In this document: positions 1 through 5,192 of the stretch, in pieces
How the letters are laid out: every line of letters begins with the position of its first letter
How positions within the stretch are numbered: position 1 is the stretch's first letter
NCBI GenBank assembly: GCA_003222065.1
Contig: QHUV01000080.1
Span: forward strand, 1-7,468
Direction: 5' to 3'
Origin: Gemmatimonadota bacterium
GTDB lineage: Bacteria > Gemmatimonadota > Gemmatimonadetes > Gemmatimonadales > Gemmatimonadaceae
DNA length: 7,468 bases
The notes under the pieces: model-generated
What the model saw: the letters and a program-made list of their open reading frames with translations, nothing else
Databases searched by the model: none
What the model was told of the DNA's origin: nothing
Translations under genes and position numbers: made by a program

Positions 1-364
1 CTTCCGGCTTGCTCGCGTCGGCGACATACGCTTGCAGCACGCCGACCGTCCCGCCACCGACGCCCTGCACAACGCGCGACAGCAAGAGAACCCACAGCGT
101 GCCGGCGAGCCCGAAGACGACGTACGCCAACGCCGAGATTAGCAAACCCGTAATAACCGCCGGCCGCCGCCCGAAGCGGTCGGAGACACGGCCCCACGTT
201 GGCGCGCTCAGGAGCTGCGCGATGGAGAACGCGGAGATGAGCAATCCAATGACGAAGCCGGTCGCCCCCATGCGCGTGGCGTAAAACGGCACGAGCGGTA
301 GCACCATCGCGAAGCCGACCATGTCGACGAACGCCGTGATCATGAGGATGAGCAGCTTGCCCAT
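1..364 (-). CDS. MFS transporter, N-terminal part (runs off left edge)
   Basis: This is the first 121 residues of a proton- or solute-coupled inner-membrane transporter of the major facilitator superfamily, read by translating the minus strand; the gene continues past the left edge. TM1 is about residues 3-29 and contains the pattern FVDMVGFAMVLPLVPFYA. TM2 is about 36-56 and is followed by the cytoplasmic loop motif A, GRVSDRFGRRP, at 58-68. TM3 is about 69-87. TM4 carries the motif-B-like SRVVQGVGGG at 96-105, with R97, Q100 and G101. The segment ends in ADASKPE, like the loop after TM4 in drug:proton antiporters. The ATG at 364 has a GAGG ribosome-binding site 5 bases upstream and gives a standard MFS N-terminus. 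The pattern fits the 12-TM DHA1 (Bcr/TetA-like) efflux group. The family is clear; the substrate cannot be told. It is divergent from the small gene at 595. Confidence 0.92.
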   Translation of the reverse strand, partial: MGKLLILMITAFVDMVGFAMVLPLVPFYATRMGATGFVIGLLISAFSIAQLLSAPTWGRVSDRFGRRPAVITGLLISALAYVVFGLAGTLWVLLLSRVVQGVGGGTVGVLQAYVADASKPE

Positions 365-369
365 TGACG

Positions 370-373
370 CCTC
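370..373 (-). promoter_or_regulatory. Ribosome-binding site of the MFS gene
   Basis: On the minus strand this reads GAGG, 5 bases before the ATG at 364. It supports that start codon for the MFS transporter. Confidence 0.6.
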
Positions 374-584
374 GCAACAGGATGGTAGTTCGGGCGAGCC
401 CCAACTTATTCGCGACGCTTGCATGGCGAAACCCAATTCGTCACGCCAGGCGGGCGAATCACGGAGCGCGTCTCGGCAGTCGGCGCGCATCAGCGGGCAC
501 CCTTCTCGCAGGACGCGAATCACTGGAAGAAAGGGACATCACATTAGATGGCCGGTCGTCTGACAAGGGCGACTGGGCGCGCAC

Positions 585-588
585 GGAG
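585..588 (+). promoter_or_regulatory. Ribosome-binding site deciding the start at 595
   Basis: GGAG lies 6 bases before the ATG at 595. It favours this start over the longer reading frame that is open back to 364. Confidence 0.55.
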
Positions 589-594
589 ATCCAC

Positions 595-966
595 ATGACA
601 GAATGGACAACAGATGTCGACGACGGCGGCGCAATCGAGGAGCCGCCGATGACATCGCAGCCGGTGCTGCGGACCGCGCGACGGTCCGCGCTTCGCCGTT
701 CGTCTTCCCGTCGTGAGCTGTACGCCGACGCGCGGGACGAGGCACGGCGCGTGCGCGGCCGTGCCGCGTTCGTCTGGAGAGGACGCGTGCTGCCCGTCGG
801 CGTGCCAATCGCCGCGGCGGCGGGACTTCTCACGTGGCGCCAGCGCCGCTCGGCACGCGACACGATCGGCGCCGTGATCGCCGCCGGCGTGCTGAGTTAC
901 CTGGAAGCGCGGCTCGAGTGGGGCGTGCGCAGGCGAGCATACCGCCGGCGGAGAGACACAGAATAG
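595..966 (+). CDS. Small arginine-rich putative membrane protein, function unknown
   Basis: I do not recognise this 123-residue protein. The N-terminus is acidic (MTEWTTDVDDGGAIEEPP), followed by a strongly basic middle (residues about 26-64) and two short hydrophobic stretches, about 64-81 (VLPVGVPIAAAAGLLTW) and 91-104 (IGAVIAAGVLSYLE). It ends in a very basic tail, RRRAYRRRR. About 26 of 123 residues are arginine. This suggests a small inner-membrane protein with a cytoplasmic basic face that might contact lipid headgroups or nucleic acid; that is inference. The ATG at 595 is chosen because of a GGAG at good spacing. The upstream in-frame extension is less likely, since it would start at a TTG next to the divergent MFS start. 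No partner gene clarifies the role. High-GC DNA yields spurious basic frames, so there is some chance that it is not expressed. Confidence 0.55.
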   Translation: MTEWTTDVDDGGAIEEPPMTSQPVLRTARRSALRRSSSRRELYADARDEARRVRGRAAFVWRGRVLPVGVPIAAAAGLLTWRQRRSARDTIGAVIAAGVLSYLEARLEWGVRRRAYRRRRDTE

Positions 967-976
967 GCAACGCTCT

Positions 977-1020
977 CGTGGCAAGTGGTGACAAATCGGG
1001 ACGTGGCAACAGCGTGACAA
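977..1020 (+). promoter_or_regulatory. Four GTGRCAA direct repeats upstream of the first ADOP gene
   Basis: The heptamer GTGGCAA or GTGACAA occurs four times in the same orientation at 978-984, 988-994, 1003-1009 and 1014-1020. The pattern can also be read as one 25-26 bp unit, CGTGGCAA plus GTGACAA, present twice. It occupies most of the 81-base gap between the small gene and the ADOP start. Clustered direct half-sites just upstream of a gene are typical of an operator, but I cannot name a regulator, and no PadR-like gene is in the window. Confidence 0.4.
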
Positions 1021-1024
1021 CTGG

Positions 1025-1034
1025 CCCCCCCCCC
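1025..1034 (+). repeat. C10 homopolymer in the ADOP leader
   Basis: There are ten consecutive C residues, ending 13 bases before the ATG at 1048, in the place where a ribosome-binding site would be expected. No purine-rich Shine-Dalgarno sequence is visible. Tracts of this length are prone to slippage and could alter leader spacing, but being outside the coding region a length change would not shift the frame. Confidence 0.85.
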
Positions 1035-1047
1035 ACACCATCTCGTT

Positions 1048-3615
1048 ATGCTCACAAATCTCGGCCAGGACCTCCGTTACGGCGTCCGGAAGCTGCGCAT
1101 GTCGCCAGGCTTCACGTTCGTCGCCGTGCTCACCTTGGCAATCGGGATCGGCGCCAACACGGTGATGTTCGGGATCGTCGATGGGCTGCTCTTCCGGCCG
1201 CCCGCGGCCGTCGCCGATCCGGCTGGACTGGTGCGCGTCGAGCTGGAGCTCCAGCTGCCTAACGGGCCGCCGCAAATGACCGGCGTGCTGTCGTATCCCG
1301 ATTTCGTGAACGTGCGCGATCGCGCACAAGGTTTGGCACACACCGCGGCCTTCGCGCGCACGACCGTACAAGTCGGACGAGGCGAAGAGGCGCGCGGCGA
1401 GCCGGTGATCATCGCGTCGGGCGACTATTTCACGACGCTCGGAGTGCGTGCCGCGACGGGCCGGCTGATGGCCGCCGCGGACGATCGCGAGGGTGCCGCT
1501 CTGCCGGTGGCGGTTCTGAGCTGGGACTATTTTCAGCGCGTCTATTCCGGCGATCCGCGCGCGATCGGCCAGACGATCGTGCTCAATGGACACTCGTTCA
1601 CGATTATCGGCGTTGCGCCGCGGCGATTCACCGGAATCGACCTGGGCTCGCCGAGCCTCTGGGTGCCGCTCGGCACGGCAGCCGACCTCGGATACGACGC
1701 GCGCATGGTGCGATCCCGCTTCGCGTCGTGGCTCGCCGTCGTCGGGCGGCTGGCGCCGAACGCGACGCGTGAGCGGGCGCAGGCGACCGTTCAGGCGGCG
1801 CTGCTCGCGGCGCGTGACGAAGGCGCCGAGCCGCCACCGACTGGTTTCGGGCCCGGCGGCGGCATGCCGTCGGGAGGTGAGGTGCGCGTGCAGATCGGCG
1901 GTCCCGGTCCGGGCCGAGGCGGTCGGCAAGAGGCGCCGCCGGCGCGGCGTGCCAGCCTAACGAGAATTGCCGGGGCTGGATCCGCGGCCAGCCCGGGCGG
2001 CCGTGCCGGCGGTCGTAGTACGCCGGTATCCCTGTGGTTCCTCGCTGTCACCGGGACCGTGCTCCTCATCGCTTGCGCGAACGTCGCGAATCTGCTGCTC
2101 GTACGCGCCGCCAACCGGTCGCACGAGATCGCGGTGCGCCTATCGCTCGGCGCGACGCGCGAGCGGCTCGCCAGACAGCTCCTGACCGAAAGCGTGCTCC
2201 TCGCCGCGTTAGGCGGCGGGGTGGCCGTCGCCGTCGCGCTCGCCGGCGCCGCGGCGCTGCCGAGCATGCTCCCGCTGCCGCCAATGCCGGCAATCGTGGA
2301 TGCACGGGCGCTGTTTTTCACGGCCCTCGTCGCTGCGGTGACGACGCTCGTCTTTGGTCTGGCGCCGGCCTGGCGCGCAACGCGTCAGGAGTTGAACGCC
2401 GTCCTCGGCGCCGCCGGCCGGACGCGCGCCGGCCGCTCGGCCGGTCGCGACGCGCTCGTCGTCGTGCAACTGGGTGCGTCGCTGGCCTTGCTCATCGCCG
2501 CCGGACTATTCGTGCGTAGCCTGCGAAACGTGAAGGCGGTCGACACTGGCTTTGCCGCCGACCGGCTGCTCCTCGCCAGCGCCGACGTGCGCGGTGCGCG
2601 CTTTACGCGGGAGCAGTCGGTCGAATATTGGCAGCGCGCGCTCGACCGGGTGAAGGCCTTGCCCGGCGTCCGCAGTGCGTCGTTAGGCGCGGCCATGCCA
2701 TTCGAGATGAACCTGACGTTCGGGGTCGACATCCCCAGCGTGCCCTCGCCCGACAGACGGCCGCGCCCCACATCGGCGGACTTCGTTGGACCCGAGTTCT
2801 TCGCGACCGCCGGTATCCCGGTGCTGCAAGGACGGGCCTTTGGTGCCGACGATCGCGCGACCGGGGCACCCGTCGCGATCGTGAATCAAACGTTCGCACG
2901 ACGCTACCTGCACGGCGTGAATCCGCTCTCGGCATGCATCGCCGGCGGCGGCCCGGGAGACGACAGCTGCGCGCAGATCGTCGGCATGGTGGCGGATGCG
3001 CACTACGGCGATGTGACGCGCGAGCCCGAGCCCTTCATGTACAGGCCGATCGCACAGCGCCCAGCACCAATGCCCCCGCTGACGATGCTATACGTGCATA
3101 CGGTCGGCGAGCCGGCGGCGGTAAGCGGAGCGCTGCGGCGTGAGCTGCAGTCGCTCGACACACGCGTCGCGTTCGCCACGGTGCGCCCGATGACGGTCAT
3201 GATCGAGCCGCAGCTCGCGCCTTGGCGCATCGGAACATTCATCTTCATGCTCTTCGGACTCCTCGGCGCGCTGCTCGCGGCGGTTGGACTGTACGGGGTC
3301 GTGTCGTTCGTGGTGGCGCAGCGTACGCGCGAGTTCGGCGTCCGTCTCGCTCTCGGCGCGCAGACGGGCGACGTGCTGCGCTTGGTTCTACGCCACGGCG
3401 CGCGGCTTGTACTAGTGGGCCTCGCCGTCGGCGCGATTGTCGCCGCGCTCTCGACTCGACTGTTCGTGTCGCTGATGTTCGGGGTGAGCGTGCTCGATCC
3501 CATAGTATATCTCGGCATGGCGGCCGCACTGGCGTTCGTTGCCCTCCTGGCGTCGTACGTCCCGGCGCTTCGGGCGACGCGAGTGGATCCGATCGAGGCG
3601 CTTAGGAGCGAGTAG
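1048..3615 (+). CDS. ADOP-family ABC transporter permease (MacB/FtsX type, duplicated)
   Basis: This is a complete 855-residue inner-membrane permease with two MacB-periplasmic-core plus FtsX modules. It starts with the family's usual N-terminus (LGQDLRYGVRKLRMSPGFT), supporting the ATG at 1048 despite no Shine-Dalgarno. TM1 is about 22-45 (AVLTLAIGIGANTVMFG). Periplasmic domain 1 is about 60-258. The first FtsX domain has TM segments near 329-353 (VLLIACANVANLLLVRA), 385-405 and 421-441. A further TM near 468-488 opens the second half. Periplasmic domain 2 spans about 500-720, and the second FtsX domain has TMs near 730-757, 784-808 and 818-840. Both halves carry the cytoplasmic coupling pattern ExxxRLxLGA (HEIAVRLSLGA at 359-369, REFGVRLALGA at 761-771). 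Residues 259-328 form an unusually Gly/Pro/Arg-rich linker. C630 and C641 could form a periplasmic disulfide. By homology to MacB it would use an ATPase in trans to move peptides, lipids or drugs, but the substrate is unknown and no ATPase gene is nearby. Confidence 0.95.
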   Translation: MLTNLGQDLRYGVRKLRMSPGFTFVAVLTLAIGIGANTVMFGIVDGLLFRPPAAVADPAGLVRVELELQLPNGPPQMTGVLSYPDFVNVRDRAQGLAHTAAFARTTVQVGRGEEARGEPVIIASGDYFTTLGVRAATGRLMAAADDREGAALPVAVLSWDYFQRVYSGDPRAIGQTIVLNGHSFTIIGVAPRRFTGIDLGSPSLWVPLGTAADLGYDARMVRSRFASWLAVVGRLAPNATRERAQATVQAALLAARDEGAEPPPTGFGPGGGMPSGGEVRVQIGGPGPGRGGRQEAPPARRASLTRIAGAGSAASPGGRAGGRSTPVSLWFLAVTGTVLLIACANVANLLLVRAANRSHEIAVRLSLGATRERLARQLLTESVLLAALGGGVAVAVALAGAAALPSMLPLPPMPAIVDARALFFTALVAAVTTLVFGLAPAWRATRQELNAVLGAAGRTRAGRSAGRDALVVVQLGASLALLIAAGLFVRSLRNVKAVDTGFAADRLLLASADVRGARFTREQSVEYWQRALDRVKALPGVRSASLGAAMPFEMNLTFGVDIPSVPSPDRRPRPTSADFVGPEFFATAGIPVLQGRAFGADDRATGAPVAIVNQTFARRYLHGVNPLSACIAGGGPGDDSCAQIVGMVADAHYGDVTREPEPFMYRPIAQRPAPMPPLTMLYVHTVGEPAAVSGALRRELQSLDTRVAFATVRPMTVMIEPQLAPWRIGTFIFMLFGLLGALLAAVGLYGVVSFVVAQRTREFGVRLALGAQTGDVLRLVLRHGARLVLVGLAVGAIVAALSTRLFVSLMFGVSVLDPIVYLGMAAALAFVALLASYVPALRATRVDPIEALRSE

Positions 3616-3630
3616 CGCGACAGGCGGAGG

Positions 3631-3706
3631 GCGAAACTGCCGGAGAGCGTAACTGCCGACAGCGTGACTGCTGACAGCGCAACTGCCGGAGAGCGCAACT
3701 GCTGGA
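3631..3706 (+). repeat. Left arm of an intergenic inverted array: five 14-16 bp units
   Basis: Five degenerate tandem units begin at 3631, 3647, 3662, 3677 and 3693, each of the form GCGNNACTGCYGRNA, spaced 16, 15, 15 and 16 bases. Example units are GCGTAACTGCCGACA and GCGTGACTGCTGACA. A further weak half unit may precede them at 3617-3630. They contact each other with no spacers, so this is not a CRISPR array. The arm starts 15 bases after the stop codon of the ADOP gene. Confidence 0.8.
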
Positions 3707-3740
3707 ACGCGCTGAGATGCCTAACGGCGGTCGCGGCTAC

Positions 3741-3802
3741 GCCGTCAGCAGTCGCGCCGTCAGCAGTCGCGCCCTCCAGTAGTTGCGCCGTCCTGCCGTC
3801 GC
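3741..3802 (+). repeat. Right arm of the inverted array: four units in opposite orientation
   Basis: Two identical 15-mers, GCCGTCAGCAGTCGC at 3741-3755 and 3756-3770, are followed by two degenerate 16-base units at 3771-3786 and 3787-3802. They are reverse complements of the left-arm units: GTCAGCAGTC at 3744-3753 and 3759-3768 matches GACTGCTGAC at 3666-3675 exactly, extendable to 14 pairs with one G-U. The transcript could therefore fold into alternative large hairpins around a loop near 3707-3740. There is no U-tract, so it is not an obvious intrinsic terminator, though it may still shield the 3' end of the upstream mRNA. It ends 15 bases before the next ATG. Confidence 0.8.
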
Positions 3803-3817
3803 ACTCTTCTTTACTCA

Positions 3818-4423
3818 ATGTCAGCTCTTGAATTCTCCAGCGACGTCGGCATCGTCGCCGTCTTCGTACTGACGTTCAATATCCTCCTTGGCCTGCTCAT
3901 GGGTGTGAAGTACAACCCGTGGCGTCGTTGGCCGCACCGGCGTATCAATTACTTCAAGATTCACAAATGGACCGGGTACGTCGCACTCACGCTGACGCTG
4001 CTGCACGTCGTGCTGCTGCTCGTGTCGACGGAGGCCAAGTTCCGCGTCATTGACGCGCTCTATCCGCTCGTTGGTCCGAAGCAGCCGATCATAAACACGC
4101 TCGGCGCGGCGGCGATGTACGTGCTGATCGTCGTCGTCGTGACGTCGTACTATCGCGCCGCGATTGGCCACGACCGATGGCATATCATTCATTATGGTAC
4201 GTATCTCACGGCGGCTCTCTTCTTCGTGCACGGTATCTGGTCGGACCCGTCGCTCAAGGACCACGCGATCGACTACCTCGACGCCGAGAAAGTCGGCATC
4301 GAGGTCTGTCTCCTCATCGTCGTTGCCGGCTCGTACTTCCGTTGGCGCCAAGCTCTCAGGCGACGTCGCGCGTTAGGCACTCGAAAGGCCTACGGCAGCG
4401 AACCCCTAGCACCTAGCACCTAG
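3818..4423 (+). CDS. Stand-alone bis-heme ferric-reductase-like membrane protein
   Basis: This 201-residue integral membrane protein resembles the ferric reductase/NADPH oxidase transmembrane domain. Hydrophobic segments lie at about 10-30, 51-70, 93-110, 127-141 and 158-174. The heme-ligand pattern is distinctive: H49 and H63 (H-X13-H) in one helix region (KIHKW, LLHVV) and H125 and H138 (H-X12-H) in another (IIHYG, FVHGI). In NOX and FRE proteins the same X13 and X12 spacings hold two stacked b-type hemes that pass electrons across the membrane. There is no C-terminal FAD/NADPH-binding domain: the protein stops after a basic tail (RRRRALGTRK), so electrons must come from another protein, or the role is different (for example quinol- or flavoprotein-linked, as in MsrQ-like proteins). 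The ATG at 3818 has no visible Shine-Dalgarno. Its last codons are made of a heptamer repeat. It lies 11 bases before the aminopeptidase gene, so co-transcription is likely. The heme-protein call is strong; the partner is unknown. Confidence 0.82.
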   Translation: MSALEFSSDVGIVAVFVLTFNILLGLLMGVKYNPWRRWPHRRINYFKIHKWTGYVALTLTLLHVVLLLVSTEAKFRVIDALYPLVGPKQPIINTLGAAAMYVLIVVVVTSYYRAAIGHDRWHIIHYGTYLTAALFFVHGIWSDPSLKDHAIDYLDAEKVGIEVCLLIVVAGSYFRWRQALRRRRALGTRKAYGSEPLAPST

Positions 4424-4429
4424 CACCTA
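4405..4429 (+). repeat. CCTAGCA heptamer tandem repeat across a stop codon
   Basis: Three perfect copies of CCTAGCA (4405-4411, 4412-4418, 4419-4425) plus CCTA. The repeat encodes the last residues (LAPST) and the TAG stop at 4421-4423 of the heme protein gene and extends into the gap before the next start. Because the unit is 7 bases, gain or loss of a copy would change the C-terminal frame and also the distance to the GTG at 4435. Confidence 0.9.
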
Positions 4430-4434
4430 CTCTC

Positions 4435-5187
4435 GTGACCGTCTCATCGAAATCGGATCTCGCTGGCCTCGAGCGCGTCGGCTCGCTGGTGGCGTTGGCG
4501 TTGCGCGAGATGGAGCGCGAGACGCGGCCTGGACTTTCCACCGCGCAGCTCGACGCCATCGGCGCGGCATTCTTGCGAAAGCATGGGGCGCGGTCGGCGC
4601 CGCAGCTCAGTTACGGCTTCCCAGGGTTCACGTGCATCAGCGTCAACGAGCAGATCGTGCACGGTGTACCTGGTCCGCGTGTGCTGGCACCCGGCGACGT
4701 GGTGAAGATCGACGTCACGGCGGAGCTCGACGGGTTTGTCGCCGATGCGGCGATCACAGTGACGCTGCCGCCGGTGACCGCCGAGGCGCGGCGGCTCCGC
4801 AAATGCGCACAGCGCGCCTTCACGCGGGCGATGACGGTCGCGCGCGCCGGAACAGCGATTCGGGAGATCGGGCGCGTCGTCGAGGAGGAGGTCACCCGGC
4901 ACGACTTCGCCGTCGTGCGCGAGATGTGCGGTCATGGCGTCGGCCGATCGATTCACGAGAGCCCGTCGGTGCCTAACTACTACAGCATGATGACGCGCGG
5001 CACGCTGGCGAACGGGATGGTGCTCGCGGTCGAGCCGATTATATGCGCTCGCGCTGCCCACGTTGTGGAAGAAGCTGACGGCTGGACGCTCCGCACGCAC
5101 AACGGCTCACTCGCCGCGCACTACGAGCATACGGTCGTGATCGGCGACGGCGAGCCGCACGTCATCACCAGACTGCCGGCGGCCTGA
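4435..5187 (+). CDS. map: Type I methionine aminopeptidase
   Basis: This 250-residue cytoplasmic metalloenzyme removes the initiator methionine from nascent proteins when the second residue is small. The pita-bread fold family is identified by its five metal ligands, all present in the right order: D93 (VVKIDV), D104 (FVADAAI), H167 (CGHGVGR), E200 (LAVEPI) and E231 (HYEHTV). The substrate-binding histidines are H76 (IVHGVPG) and H174 (SIHESP). SVNEQIVHGVPG at 69-80 is the family's typical turn. The second aspartate sits in ADAA where most members have GDTA, a mild deviation. Length is normal for a bacterial type I enzyme without an N-terminal extension. GTG at 4435 is the start: an in-frame stop at 4414 precludes a longer protein, and no ATG lies nearby; there is no clear Shine-Dalgarno because the heptamer repeat lies upstream. 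It is probably transcribed with the heme protein gene. It may be an extra copy beside the usual ribosomal-operon map, which cannot be seen here. Confidence 0.95.
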   Translation: MTVSSKSDLAGLERVGSLVALALREMERETRPGLSTAQLDAIGAAFLRKHGARSAPQLSYGFPGFTCISVNEQIVHGVPGPRVLAPGDVVKIDVTAELDGFVADAAITVTLPPVTAEARRLRKCAQRAFTRAMTVARAGTAIREIGRVVEEEVTRHDFAVVREMCGHGVGRSIHESPSVPNYYSMMTRGTLANGMVLAVEPIICARAAHVVEEADGWTLRTHNGSLAAHYEHTVVIGDGEPHVITRLPAA

Positions 5188-5192
5188 CCTCT

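Larger units (their letters stand above)
365..594. other. Divergent intergenic region between the MFS gene and the small membrane protein gene
   Basis: About 230 bases separate the two divergent start codons, so promoters for both genes probably lie here. On the minus strand a weak candidate pair for the MFS gene is TTGGGT (complement of 431-436) with an AT-rich GAATAAG near 403-409. Neither is close enough to consensus to call a promoter. A plus-strand reading frame is open through this stretch, but it would need a TTG start that abuts the divergent MFS start and encodes nothing family-like. I see no convincing gene or RNA here. Confidence 0.35.

Noticed and set aside
364..594. N-terminal extension of the small membrane protein back to a TTG at 364
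   Set aside because: It would start next to the divergent MFS start, has no ribosome-binding site, and adds basic sequence without any family signal. The ATG at 595 has a good Shine-Dalgarno.
1312..1327. Perfect 16-bp palindrome GTGCGCGATCGCGCAC inside the first ADOP gene
   Set aside because: A hand estimate gives a few tenths of such palindromes expected by chance in this length and composition, and it encodes ordinary residues of the periplasmic domain.
544..1929. Long minus-strand reading frame of 461 codons antisense to the small protein and first ADOP genes
   Set aside because: It is low in hydrophobic structure, rich in Arg/His/Pro, and lies opposite an unmistakable ADOP gene. Long antisense frames are expected at this GC content.
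3631..3802. CRISPR array
   Set aside because: Units are contiguous with no spacers, degenerate and only 15-16 bases long, and the second arm is inverted. No cas gene is present.
3707..3817. Intrinsic terminator after the first ADOP gene
   Set aside because: Strong hairpins are possible from the array, but no T-tract follows any of them on the plus strand.
3003..3818. Minus-strand reading frame of 271 codons covering the inverted array, with five-residue repeats such as GATADGATADG
   Set aside because: The five-residue periodicity is just the 15-base DNA repeat read in frame, and the rest is antisense to the ADOP C-terminus.
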